NCBI GenBank assembly: GCA_028688275.1
Contig: JAQTYN010000020.1
Coordinates: forward strand, 1-56,575
Direction: 5' to 3'
Length of the DNA: 56,575 nucleotides
From: Gallionella sp.
GTDB lineage: Bacteria > Pseudomonadota > Gammaproteobacteria > Burkholderiales > Gallionellaceae
Positions within the stretch are counted from its first letter, which is position 1, and each line of letters starts with the position of its first letter. The notes beneath the pieces were generated by a model that saw only the letters and a program-made list of their open reading frames with translations, did no database searches and was not told the origin of the DNA. Positions 42,401 to 49,632 of this stretch are shown here, piece by piece. The translations under genes and the position numbers were made by a program.

Positions 42401-42678
42401 ACAAACGACGCACCAAAGAAAGAAAACCCGCGCACCACCTTGGATTTCGGTACGGACAGCATTGCCGTGGTCAGCGGATAGGTTACTTGATCTTCAACCA
42501 CTTGCGGGGCTTGACCAGAATACTCCGTATAAACAATCACCTGCACGTCTGACAAATCGGGCAGCGCATCCAACGGCGTTTTGACCACGGCATACACGCC
42601 CGCCAAGATGATGAAAAAGGTGAACAGCAACACTAAGAATCGGTTGCGGGCGGACCAGTCGATGAGGTGATTTAGCAT
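39409..42678 (-). CDS. cusA: CusA-type copper/silver RND efflux pump with in-frame palindromic insertion
   Basis: 1089 residues, about 40 more than usual for CusA. Motifs: TPLDALPDLSDVQVIVYTEY near 32, and TM4 AIAMGAMVDAAIVMIENAHK (about 395-415), the form of the monovalent Cu/Ag branch. Periplasmic Met residues and SYNLSVAVAVGFIALAGVAA-like C-terminal helices are present (here GYNLSVAVAVGFIALAGVAA). Just after HKHLERLDHDN the protein has about 40 extra residues of low complexity ([29 protein letters not shown]) before the normal ACKEVGPSLFFSLLIITVSF. The DNA there is a CCCTCTCCC-type palindrome. The loop is cytoplasmic, between TM4 and TM5, so the pump may still work. Last gene of the cus operon. 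Confidence 0.9.
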   Translation of the reverse strand: MLNHLIDWSARNRFLVLLFTFFIILAGVYAVVKTPLDALPDLSDVQVIVYTEYSGQAPQVVEDQVTYPLTTAMLSVPKSKVVRGFSFFGASFVYVIFEDDTDIYWARSRVLEYLNGLGGRLPKGVSPQLGPDATGVGWVFQYVLQSAKHNLAELRTMQDWYLRYQLTKAGGVAEVASIGGFVSQYQVTVDPIKLRAYGIPLSRVSQIIRDSNRDVGGRVLEMAETEYMVRGKGYLRGIADLENLVLKTANGTPVLLREVARVEKGADERRGMAELNGEGEVVSGIAIARYGQNALQVIENVKNKLKEVAAGLPDGVSIQAVYDRSELIHRAIATLKSTLLEESLIVALVCFVFLMHARSALVAIIMLPVGILIAFIAMRLLGMNANMMSLGGIAIAMGAMVDAAIVMIENAHKHLERLDHDNASVPSPTRGRGLGRGQASDSREGLPSPPTPLPLAGEGSYSNGVRNEANGELSARAQAILSACKEVGPSLFFSLLIITVSFLPVFTLESQEGRLFAPLAFTKTFAMAGAAILSVTLVPVLMLLFIRGNILPEARNPLNRFLIFCYRPLIHGVLRYQKTTLAIAVAVLAITFYPASHLGSEFMPTLNEGTLLYMPTSLPAMSVTKAAELLQTQNKLIKSFPEVAQVLGKAGRAQTATDPAPLEMFETVIVLKPEEQWRKGLTIDQLIAEMDKTLQIPGVANSWTMPIKARIDMLATGIRTPIGIKVFGKNLDEMERLAKEIERVVRAVPGTSSAFAERVSGGLYLNIEPDRLALARYGLSVGDIQDVIATALGGENVTTTVEGLERFGVNVRYPRALRSTPQDIAREVLVTTPDGAMIPLGQLATISISKGAPAIRTENALLSAYIYVDVRGRDLGSYIADARKAVAEQVKFPAGYYATWSGQFEYMERAAARMKIVIPLTLLIISLLLYLNFRRVGDSLIVMLSVPFALVGGVWLMWGLGYNLSVAVAVGFIALAGVAAETGVIMLIYLNHAWDAQQEKCRIEGRTPTRADLYTAIFSGAVERVRPKMMTVVAIMAGLLPILWSHGTGSEVMRRIAAPMVGGMISSAILTLLVIPVLFAWAQGRKVKA
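41299..41407. repeat. CCCTCTCCC-type palindromic repeat inside cusA (in frame)
   Basis: Two hairpin modules lie in this part of the coding sequence. Module B is CTCCCCTCGCCCGC, AA, GCGGGAGAGGGG, then GGGGGAGAGGG (41300-41340). Module A is CCCTCTCCCTAA, then CCCTCTCCCAC, GG, GTGGGAGAGGGGACT (41368-41407). A 27-base spacer lies between. purL holds the same modules in the order A then B. Both copies leave the host frame open. Confidence 0.85.
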
Positions 42679-42706
42679 AGTTGCCTTGTGAAAATTGACG
42701 CAAATT

Positions 42707-42791
42707 CATTTTCCGTTCGTGGTGAGCTTGTCGAACCATGAGCGGAAAATGAGTGCCGTGCAGTTCGCCCTTCGACAGGCTCAGGGCGAAC
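42707..42791. repeat. Pair of GAGCTTGTCGAA palindromic units
   Basis: Unit 1 (42707-42751) has arms CATTTTCCG and CGGAAAATG around GAGCTTGTCGAACC. Unit 2 (42763-42791) is reversed: GTTCGCCCTTCGACAGGCTC and on to GGGCGAAC. It fills the gap between cusB and cusA; the arms differ from other copies but remain complementary. Confidence 0.8.
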
Positions 42792-42800
42792 GGGGAAAAG

Positions 42801-44060
42801 TCATTGCGATGCAACTGGCGCACTGGCAGCGGTCATGCCGCTTAAGGCTGCGCGTAGATTACTTTCCGCATCAATCAAGAAATTGGCCGAGGTGACGACT
42901 TGTTCTCCCTCGCCTATACCTTCCAAAATTTCGACATATTGGTCGCCACGTTGCCCCAATTTAACGGAACGTGGTTCAAAGCGGCCTTGTGCCAGTTGCA
43001 CTAAAACAACCTGTTTGGTGCCATTGTCGATAATGGCAGAATTAGGCACGGTCAATACTTTTCCGAGCTGTTCACCCTGCAAAATCACACTGGCATACAG
43101 GGCAGGTTTCAATCTCCCCTTGGGATTGGCGAGTTCTATCCTGACTTGTACCGTGCGAGTAGCAGGATTGAGCGTGGGATAGAGATAATCCACCTTACCT
43201 GTAAAGGTCTCGCCTGGATAGGCTGTAAAGCTGAGTTGTGCTGGCGTGCCCAGTGTAATTTTGCCCACATCTTGTTCGGCGATATCCGCCAATACCCACA
43301 CCGAGGACAAATCGGCAATTTGGTACAAGGTCTCACCCGCGCCAAATTTCATCCCCTGCACGGCTTTTTTCTCCATCACAATGCCTGTCACAGGGGAGTG
43401 AAAAGTTAAAGTGCGCGGGTTATCGCGGGTGACATCGGGCATATCCCAATTTTGTAGCCGCGCCAAACTGGCAGCGGTCAGTTGTTTCATCCCTGCTCGT
43501 GCGGCTTCATCAGCATGTTGCATGGCGGCTTCACCTTGTTTGGCTAAGGCATATTCGCGCTGCGCCGACACCAGTTCGGGGCTATACACTTCAAACAAGG
43601 CTTGTCCCGCGTTCACGACTTGCCCCGTGGTATTGACATGCAATTTCTCGATCCAACCTTCAAATTTAGGCGCGATGGCGTAGAGGCGACGTTCGTTTGC
43701 TTCCACTCGCCCTGTCACACGCAAGGTGCTATCCAATTCGCGCAAAGTTGCCAGCTCAGTCTTGACTCCCAACTTTTGCACTTTCTCAACATTCAGTTGC
43801 ACCGCGCCATTAGACTCAAATTCACCTTCATAAACAGCCACATAATCCATGCCCATCTCATCTTGCTTAGGAACGGGCGAGGTATCAGGTAATCCCATCG
43901 GATTGCGGTAATACAAAATTTTAGGCTCAGCAGTTTTCGGCATTGATGTCGGCTTATTCACCGCCATGAGAGGGGCATGTTGTGTGCCCAACCAATATCC
44001 CGCACCTGTGGCACTGAGCACGATGAGCGTAATCGAACTGATGATAAGCGACTTTTTCAT
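42801..44060 (-). CDS. cusB: CusB-type RND periplasmic adaptor with heavy-metal-binding segment
   Basis: 419 residues with an N-terminal signal or anchor (KKSLIISSITLIVLSATGAG). A heavy-metal-binding motif follows (ILYYRNPMGLPDTSPVPKQD then EMGMDYVAVY, about 48-78), characteristic of CusB/SilB. Then lipoyl halves (HVNTTGQVVNAGQALFEVYS; FHSPVTGIVMEKKAVQGMKF), alpha-hairpin and beta-barrel domains. It would connect CusA and the CusC-like channel and accept metal from the CusF-like chaperone. It starts 3 bp after cusC and is separated from cusA by a palindromic repeat pair. Confidence 0.88.
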   Translation of the reverse strand: MKKSLIISSITLIVLSATGAGYWLGTQHAPLMAVNKPTSMPKTAEPKILYYRNPMGLPDTSPVPKQDEMGMDYVAVYEGEFESNGAVQLNVEKVQKLGVKTELATLRELDSTLRVTGRVEANERRLYAIAPKFEGWIEKLHVNTTGQVVNAGQALFEVYSPELVSAQREYALAKQGEAAMQHADEAARAGMKQLTAASLARLQNWDMPDVTRDNPRTLTFHSPVTGIVMEKKAVQGMKFGAGETLYQIADLSSVWVLADIAEQDVGKITLGTPAQLSFTAYPGETFTGKVDYLYPTLNPATRTVQVRIELANPKGRLKPALYASVILQGEQLGKVLTVPNSAIIDNGTKQVVLVQLAQGRFEPRSVKLGQRGDQYVEILEGIGEGEQVVTSANFLIDAESNLRAALSGMTAASAPVASQ

Positions 44061-44063
44061 GCC

Positions 44064-45293
44064 TTATTCCCCTAAATTCAATTCAATTTCCGCGAAGCGG
44101 AGCTGCATGTCGAGTTGCGCCTTGAGTTGTTGTTGCTTCACATTGAGTATTTGTCGCTGCGCTTCCAGCAGTGAAGGAAAATCCACTGACCCTGTGGTAT
44201 AACCCGCTAAAGCAGACTGATAGGTCAGCTCTGCTTGCGGAATCAATTGCTGGCGGGTTAATGATTCTGTGCGCTGCGCGGTTTCATAGCCCGATAGACT
44301 TTCAGCGACATTGGCTTGCAACTGGTTGAACAACGCGACTTTGCGTGCCTTTGCAGCGGATAACAAAGCATTCGCTTCTTGTTCCTGTGCGCGACGTGAG
44401 TCTTGTTGCAAAGGCAAATTGAATTCAAACATCAAATCCCAAGTTCTAAGGGTATTACCCACTTGTGTTGGGGCAATGCCTAAAGTGAGATTAGGATAGC
44501 GATTGATATACGCCAATTCCAAGCTTTTTTCGGCAGCTAATACTTTGGCATCGGCGGACTGCATTAAAGGATTTTGGCTCACTAAGGTGCTTATATCAGG
44601 TAGCGCAGGGAGTGCGCGCCATTGTGATGGCTCAGTCAGCGGGGCATCAATCGGACGGGATAAAAGCGCATTCATTTGACTATGTGCATGATGTTGCGCA
44701 TTGTCCAGCTCCAGTAGCTCACTGCGTAAATTGCCCGCTTCTAGTTGAGCGCGGATGACAGCTTGTTGCGATCCGATTCCATTGGCATAACGCGTCTGAG
44801 CAATTTGCGTTAGGTTGTTCACTAAATCCAGCGTTTGCCGTGTCAGTTGTGTACGAGAAGCTAAATAATATTGCTGGGCATAAACTGATTTGATGCGACT
44901 GGACAATTCCAGCCAAGTGCTTGAGACAACGCTGCTACTTTGTGCCACTTGCGCCTGAGCGACTTGCTGCTGTAAGTCTTGCTTGCCAAACCATGGCACG
45001 CTTTGCATCAATAAATAACGGGTGCTGCCAATTTGGGAAGGCAGAAGGCTGGCAGATTTGTTGCTGCCTTGATTAGTAATGTTCATCAACTCCATACGTA
45101 GCACGGGGTCAGGGTATGCCCCTGCGAGTTGTACTTTGAGTTGGGCGGCCTCCGCTTCATAGCGGCTGGCTGAAAATTCGGGGTTATGTTCGCGAGCGTA
45201 GTTCAGCAGAGTATTGAGATTGCTACCGAGTTGTGGTTCTTCAGCCCTTGCTGTGCCAGCAATCAACAACAAAACTAATAACAGGATCTTCAT
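44064..45293 (-). CDS. CusC-like TolC-family outer-membrane factor
   Basis: 409 residues from the ATG at 45293 (AGGAAA site; signal peptide MKILLLVLLLIAGTARAEEP). The longer open frame to 45488 crosses the neighbouring lipoprotein gene and is not used. Helical barrel repeats of OEP type are present (LNYAREHNPEFSASRYEAEA; QARYANGIG-like QTRYANGIGSQQAVIRAQLE). It forms the outer-membrane channel of the Cu/Ag pump. It lies 3 bp upstream of cusB. Confidence 0.83.
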   Translation of the reverse strand: MKILLLVLLLIAGTARAEEPQLGSNLNTLLNYAREHNPEFSASRYEAEAAQLKVQLAGAYPDPVLRMELMNITNQGSNKSASLLPSQIGSTRYLLMQSVPWFGKQDLQQQVAQAQVAQSSSVVSSTWLELSSRIKSVYAQQYYLASRTQLTRQTLDLVNNLTQIAQTRYANGIGSQQAVIRAQLEAGNLRSELLELDNAQHHAHSQMNALLSRPIDAPLTEPSQWRALPALPDISTLVSQNPLMQSADAKVLAAEKSLELAYINRYPNLTLGIAPTQVGNTLRTWDLMFEFNLPLQQDSRRAQEQEANALLSAAKARKVALFNQLQANVAESLSGYETAQRTESLTRQQLIPQAELTYQSALAGYTTGSVDFPSLLEAQRQILNVKQQQLKAQLDMQLRFAEIELNLGE

Positions 45294-45348
45294 TATTTTT
45301 CCTAATGTGTTTTGCGCAGCCAGGGTAGCTGCGCAAAACTGGGACGGC

Positions 45349-45546
45349 TTAGTGTCGACGATCACCATCATCACGACGACCACGATGTTCGCCACGGTCA
45401 CCACGATCGCCGCCTCGATTACCGCTATCGCCACGATCTCCGCCACGCTCATAGCCGCCATGACCACCGCCATAACCAGGGTGAACACAACCTGCCAACA
45501 TCAATACCGCTAAACCACTTATTGCCAATAACAAGATTCGTTTCAT
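45349..45546 (-). CDS. Small lipoprotein with Gly/Arg/Asp-rich tail
   Basis: 65 residues from the ATG at 45546, which has a perfect AAGGAG site. The lipobox LMLAGC gives a mature Cys at about residue 20, followed by VHPGYGGGHGGYERGG and then an RGD/GDRGDR-type low-complexity tail with several His. The long frame to 45594 has no such site. No family is recognised; its place in the cus operon and its His residues suggest a periplasmic metal-binding role, an inference. Confidence 0.65.
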   Translation of the reverse strand: MKRILLLAISGLAVLMLAGCVHPGYGGGHGGYERGGDRGDSGNRGGDRGDRGEHRGRRDDGDRRH

Positions 45547-45577
45547 TTTGTTCTCCTTAAAAATTTCATCAAGACAG

Positions 45578-45883
45578 CTATTTAACAACTTCAATATGCA
45601 AGACTGTGTACCCTGCTTTCAGCTTTTCCACCGTAAACCTTACTTTATCGCCTACATGCAGGGTTTTAAGCTCGCCCACATTTTTAACATGATAAGGCAT
45701 GACCATGGGTGGCATTTTTAAGTTTTTAACAGGTCCGTGATCTAAAGTGATTTTCTCTGCAGCCAAATCAATATTTTTGACCACCCCTTGTACCCAAGGT
45801 AAAGCCGCTGGGTGCGTAGCCGCCATAGCAGTAGAAGCACACAACAACGCGCCAGATACCATCATCCATAAACGATTTTTCAT
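45578..45883 (-). CDS. CusF-like periplasmic copper-binding protein
   Basis: 101 residues from the ATG at 45883 (GGAG site; signal peptide MKNRLWMMVSGALLCASTAM). The mature part (GVVKNIDLAAEKITLDHGPV, then KNLKMPPMVMPYHV) aligns with the CusF OB-fold: the metal His (DHGP) and two Met (MVM) are present. The Trp that caps Cu in E. coli CusF (NWPEMTM) is replaced by Met (KMPPMVM), as in several relatives. It probably hands Cu(I)/Ag(I) to CusB. Confidence 0.8.
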   Translation of the reverse strand: MKNRLWMMVSGALLCASTAMAATHPAALPWVQGVVKNIDLAAEKITLDHGPVKNLKMPPMVMPYHVKNVGELKTLHVGDKVRFTVEKLKAGYTVLHIEVVK

Positions 45884-46033
45884 TTTTAAACTCCAATTTA
45901 TGCGCGCCGCAATAGGGTGGGCGCGAACCCACACGGGAATGTCAGAAGTTACAATTCCAAAATATCGAGAAGCAATTGCGCGCGAAGCGACAGACGAGGC
46001 GATGCCTGTCCGTACACGATACGCTGGGTAAAT

Positions 46034-46375
46034 TTAGGCGTGAAAAATGGGCGGGGGATACTCTACAGGAAGAGCGAGGGTGTGTAAGGTGCCAATAAAA
46101 GGCGCGAAATCGGGGCGCAGCATGACTTCAGCTGGCAATGTGACGAGAGGAACAGGTAGATAAGCTGCACAGGCAATTTGACAGAACTCACACTGGGTGC
46201 ATTTACCATCGCTGTGCATGTCAGCGTGTTCAGGACAACCTTGTTCCGCCATTGTCTGTGCATGAATATCGTTCACTGACATCACCATCGCACGAGCAAG
46301 CGCGTTTCCACTCACCAAAGGCAACCAGAGCATGAGCAAGATCGCGATATACTTCTGAGCGGAACGTAGCATCAT
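46034..46375 (-). CDS. DUF2946-like small secreted Cys-rich protein
   Basis: 113 residues from the ATG at 46375 (a second ATG at 46372). The signal or anchor helix KYIAILLMLWLPLVSGNALA is followed by a His/Cys cluster (EQGCPEHADMHSDGKCTQCE, then FCQIACAAYLP) that fits the DUF2946 pattern of small proteins found with copper genes. It leads the cus series at 46-39 kb. The function is not established; copper binding is likely from the CxxC/His content. It starts 5 bp behind the amidase gene's stop on the same strand, so the two groups may be cotranscribed. Confidence 0.65.
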   Translation of the reverse strand: MMLRSAQKYIAILLMLWLPLVSGNALARAMVMSVNDIHAQTMAEQGCPEHADMHSDGKCTQCEFCQIACAAYLPVPLVTLPAEVMLRPDFAPFIGTLHTLALPVEYPPPIFHA

Positions 46376-46379
46376 GATG

Positions 46380-47192
46380 CTAGTGAGAACTGGCGAACAC
46401 GCCACCACTCCAGAACCATTCGTTGTCAACCGTGCGATACCATACGGTATTGCCGTTAATGGCTTCGCCTTTACGAATTACACCTGTGTAGGGAATTTCC
46501 GCCCCCACCGTAAGCGTTCTGGAAATGGGCGCGCTCGTTGAAGCTTTACCTTTACGCAAATTTAAGCGTGCGGTGGAAACCGCCATCCCCGATATTTCTT
46601 CGACGACGGGAGGAGCGGGCGGCTCTTTACCCAAACAGGCGTTGTACTCGGTAACCACATCGCGCAGCAACTGCTCATAAGAGCGTCGGCTATGTGCCAA
46701 GCCTGTGACGGGATCGGTTTTACGTTGCGGATCTAAGAAAAAGTGCCCTACCACCGATTTGGCTGGATCGAGTTTATAGGTGTGACAGATATAGGCTATC
46801 AACCAAACATAGCGACGATAGGATTCATCTGCGTTGATTTTATCGCCATAACAGTATTCCACGCCAATTGCCGCATCATTGGCATTAAAGCCAAATAGCT
46901 GATTATCCGTGGGCGTGTTGTACAACACATGCCATGCTTTTTCGGGTGCACCCAATACCGCAGGAATACACTCTAAAATTTCGTGGTCATCGACAAACAA
47001 ATGCGCGGATGCACTTTGTGTTTGCGCGCTATTTTCGTAGTATTTGACATTCGCTGCCGCGCTAGAATTGGGATTGCCCGTATCGTGTGCCACCACAAAA
47101 CGCACGCCTGGCGACATCGCCAAACCCGAACGACGTTTGGAAGGTTTCGGCAAATAGCGCGCCGTGATGGGATATTTTATTAAGAAGCTCAT
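46380..47192 (-). CDS. N-acetylmuramoyl-L-alanine amidase (Amidase_2) with C-terminal SH3b domain
   Basis: 270 residues, no signal peptide. The amidase domain (about 5-195) has FVVAHDTGNPNSSAAANVKY, ASAHLFVDDHEILECIPA, AWHVLY, AIGVEYCYGD and VVGHFFLDPQRKTDPV; the first and last His and the KTDP Asp are the expected zinc ligands and catalytic residues. The C-terminal SH3b module (about 203-268) is ARLNLRKGKASTSAPISRTL. This is a phage-endolysin-like layout. The gene lies 2 bp downstream of a holin-like membrane protein gene, which suggests a lysis cassette without other phage genes. Confidence 0.85.
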   Translation of the reverse strand: MSFLIKYPITARYLPKPSKRRSGLAMSPGVRFVVAHDTGNPNSSAAANVKYYENSAQTQSASAHLFVDDHEILECIPAVLGAPEKAWHVLYNTPTDNQLFGFNANDAAIGVEYCYGDKINADESYRRYVWLIAYICHTYKLDPAKSVVGHFFLDPQRKTDPVTGLAHSRRSYEQLLRDVVTEYNACLGKEPPAPPVVEEISGMAVSTARLNLRKGKASTSAPISRTLTVGAEIPYTGVIRKGEAINGNTVWYRTVDNEWFWSGGVFASSH

Positions 47193-47194
47193 AA

Positions 47195-47644
47195 TTAACC
47201 TACCGCAGGATCTATGGGTTCAGAGACGGCACTGGGTTCAGGCATATCGACCTTGCGGACTTCACAAGGGAGAGGCTCAACCGCAGCAGGAGAAGTAATC
47301 GGACCATCTGTAGGCAAGGCCTTAACTTGTGCGCGACTCATAAAAGCTTCGATAAAGTCGGTACCACCGTAGCCTGCGCCTAATAATGCCATGGCAGTTT
47401 CAGCTTGCAAATTATCACTTGCCAATTTGTCCCATAGTGCCAATGCGCCCAAAATACCTGCCATAAAACCAATAATGAGACTGATGACGAGCGTTTTGAG
47501 TTCAAAGTTGTCTTTGAAATTCTCACCTGCAAGCGCAGCTTTATCGTGGCTCTTTTTGAGCCCCGCAATCACACGTATGCCCTGACCGCACATGCCCAGT
47601 AGACCACCGAGCAATAAAACGATAATTAGTTGTTCAGCTTTCAT
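47195..47644 (-). CDS. Two-helix membrane protein, holin-like
   Basis: 149 residues with a hydrophobic helix at about 4-28 (QLIIVLLLGGLLGMCGQGIR) and a second at about 49-72 (LKTLVISLIIGFMAGILGAL), then an amphipathic region and a Pro-rich acidic tail (about 105-149). Size, topology and the position directly before an endolysin-type amidase suggest a holin or an amidase-anchoring protein. I do not recognise a named family. AAGGAAA precedes the ATG. Confidence 0.55.
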   Translation of the reverse strand: MKAEQLIIVLLLGGLLGMCGQGIRVIAGLKKSHDKAALAGENFKDNFELKTLVISLIIGFMAGILGALALWDKLASDNLQAETAMALLGAGYGGTDFIEAFMSRAQVKALPTDGPITSPAAVEPLPCEVRKVDMPEPSAVSEPIDPAVG

Positions 47645-47712
47645 TATTTTCCTTAGCTTAAGAAGACCGCGCGACAGAACCTACCAAATCAGCCCGAAGC
47701 GTATCACGAATT

Positions 47713-47752
47713 CTGCCTAGCAGGCTAGGCAATAGGATCGCCTAGCCTTTTT
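47713..47752. repeat. Alternative overlapping hairpins between degP and the holin-like gene
   Basis: TGCCTAGC-AG-GCTAGGCA (47714-47731) and AGGCTAGGC-9-GCCTAGCCT (47722-47748) share the middle arm and so exclude each other. Five T follow on the plus strand only. On the minus strand, the transcript side, no T-run follows, so it is not a classical terminator for degP. Confidence 0.55.
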
Positions 47753-47783
47753 GCTATTCCCCCATGCCACAGGAATCGAATGC

Positions 47784-49151
47784 CTATTTCTCATCCAACT
47801 TGATGGCTAGATACGATGCGCGATCACTGCGTCGTATCAATAGAGCCACGTTTCGTCCCTTCGCAACGGGTTTGAGTATCTCGTTGAGTTGTTTGACTGA
47901 TCGCAAAGGAATATTACCAATCGCGACCAACACATCACCCGCTTGCAACCCCGCTGCACGAGCTGCATTGCTCTTCACTTCCTCTATCGTCAAACCCGCT
48001 TCATCTGGACTAGGATCACTCACAGCGACACCTAAGCGCGAGACAGTTACCGCCCCATCCTGGGTTTTCTCTGCGAGAGGTGCTGGTTTGCTCTCATCAG
48101 ACATTTTGGCAATTTGCACAGTGACTTTTTTTAACGCGCCTTTGTGCCACAAGTCCATCACAACTTTGCTGCCTGGACGAGAGGCAGCTACGAGACGTGG
48201 TAAATCTTCCGAGGAGTTGACGATCTTGCCATCAAACTTCAGCACCACATCACTCGCCTCAATACCCGCCTTATCCGCTGCGCCATCTTTTTCAACATCA
48301 CTGATGAGCGCGCCTGTGGCTTCACTTAAGCCAAATGACTCGGCCAATTCAAGCGTCATAGACTGAATCGTAACCCCAATCCGTCCACGCGTCACTTTGC
48401 CCGAACGACGCAGTTGGTCAGAAACTTGCATGGCAACATCAATCGGAATCGCAAAAGATAAGCCCATTGACCCACCCGAACGGGTATAAATTTGCGAGTT
48501 AATGCCGACGACTTCGCCCGCCATATTGAATAGCGGCCCACCAGAATTTCCAGGATTAATCGCTACATCCGTTTGAATAAAGGAAACCAAATTATCTTTG
48601 GGCAAGGTGCGCCCCTTTGCACTCACAATCCCTGCGGTCACACTACTGTCAAAACCAAAAGGTGAGCCGATAGCGATCACCCACTCACCCACTTTGAGCT
48701 TGCTAGGATCCCCTATTGCCATTTTTGGCAAGCCAGTCGCCTCAATTTTGAGTACGGCCACATCCGTGCGCTTATCGGCACCGATCACTTTAGCTTGAAA
48801 CTCACGCTTATCCGTTAGCCGTACCATAATTTTCTCGGCACTATCCACCACATGAGCATTGGTTAAAATATAGCCATCACTACTGATAATAAAGCCCGAA
48901 CCGAGCGATTGCGATTCTTGCTCTCGAGGCATTTGAGGGGCAAAGCGGCGGAAAAACTCAAAGAAGGGGTCGCCTTCAGGTAGATTGGGAAAACCTTGCG
49001 CATTGCGGGAAATTTGTGTGGTGCTGATATTAACAACCGCTGGGCTATGTTGCTCAACTAAGATCGTAAAATCGGGAAGCTCTTTTGCCTGTACGACCGT
49101 GAGCATCAATAAACTCAAAATCAGTAATAAATGAGCAAGTTTTTTTAACAT
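47784..49151 (-). CDS. degP: DegP/MucD periplasmic serine protease
   Basis: 455 residues. Signal peptide MLKKLAHLLLILSLLMLTVV, then a trypsin-like domain with His in ILTNAHVVDSAEK (near 113), Asp in DKRTDVAVLKI (near 143) and Ser in NPGNSGGPLFN (near 217). Two PDZ domains follow (RGRIGVTIQSM near 255-340; RLGVAVSDPSPDEAGLTIEE near 365-450). This is the HtrA/DegP family, in the MucD position at the end of the sigma-E operon. It degrades misfolded envelope proteins. AAAGGAAAA precedes the ATG. Confidence 0.93.
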   Translation of the reverse strand: MLKKLAHLLLILSLLMLTVVQAKELPDFTILVEQHSPAVVNISTTQISRNAQGFPNLPEGDPFFEFFRRFAPQMPREQESQSLGSGFIISSDGYILTNAHVVDSAEKIMVRLTDKREFQAKVIGADKRTDVAVLKIEATGLPKMAIGDPSKLKVGEWVIAIGSPFGFDSSVTAGIVSAKGRTLPKDNLVSFIQTDVAINPGNSGGPLFNMAGEVVGINSQIYTRSGGSMGLSFAIPIDVAMQVSDQLRRSGKVTRGRIGVTIQSMTLELAESFGLSEATGALISDVEKDGAADKAGIEASDVVLKFDGKIVNSSEDLPRLVAASRPGSKVVMDLWHKGALKKVTVQIAKMSDESKPAPLAEKTQDGAVTVSRLGVAVSDPSPDEAGLTIEEVKSNAARAAGLQAGDVLVAIGNIPLRSVKQLNEILKPVAKGRNVALLIRRSDRASYLAIKLDEK

Positions 49152-49207
49152 GAAAATTTTCCTTTCGTCTAAAAAAATGAACAGTGGTTACTTGGATTGC
49201 GGATTAT

Positions 49208-49630
49208 CTATGCCTTTCGGATAATACAAGGCAAGGCATTGCTGGGAGTCGCACGTGAGGATAACCATTTTGCAAGTATAAAACCTATCACGAGCCCTAA
49301 GCCTCCCCCCGCCGCCGCATACAACTCATTTGGGGTGTAGCGTCCGACCCATATCGTGCCGATGACTAATAAAACAAGGGGTAAGAGATAGACTAAGCCT
49401 ATGCCGCGCAAAATCGCACCTTCAGCCACCGCCACGATGACTTCGTCACCTATTTGCGCAGCTATGGGATTGTCCACTTGAAACTGTCGAGGCTTACTAC
49501 AAAATAACTGCCCCAATTTGCTACTACCACACCCCTGCCCTTTGCACTGCTCGCAACTCCCTGTTTGTAGAGGCTGCACCCACGTTAAATTTTGCGAAGT
49601 TTCCATCACCAAAACACGAGTTTCTATCAT
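49208..49630 (-). CDS. rseC: RseC/MucC family regulator
   Basis: 140 residues. The N-terminal half has a Cys cluster (SCEQCKGQGCGSSKLGQLFC) and the IGDEVIVAVAEG segment of RseC/MucC; two membrane helices follow (LVYLLPLVLLVIGTIWVG; ELYAAAGGGLGLVIGFILAK). RseC modulates the sigma-E system and relates to SoxR-reducing RsxC-type proteins. Fourth gene of the operon; 2 bp gap to rseB. Confidence 0.88.
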   Translation of the reverse strand: MIETRVLVMETSQNLTWVQPLQTGSCEQCKGQGCGSSKLGQLFCSKPRQFQVDNPIAAQIGDEVIVAVAEGAILRGIGLVYLLPLVLLVIGTIWVGRYTPNELYAAAGGGLGLVIGFILAKWLSSRATPSNALPCIIRKA

Positions 49631-49632
49631 AG

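Noticed and set aside
45294..45488. N-terminal extension of the CusC-like frame by 65 residues
   Set aside because: It overlaps the lipoprotein gene and has no ribosome-binding site; the ATG at 45293 has both a site and a signal peptide.
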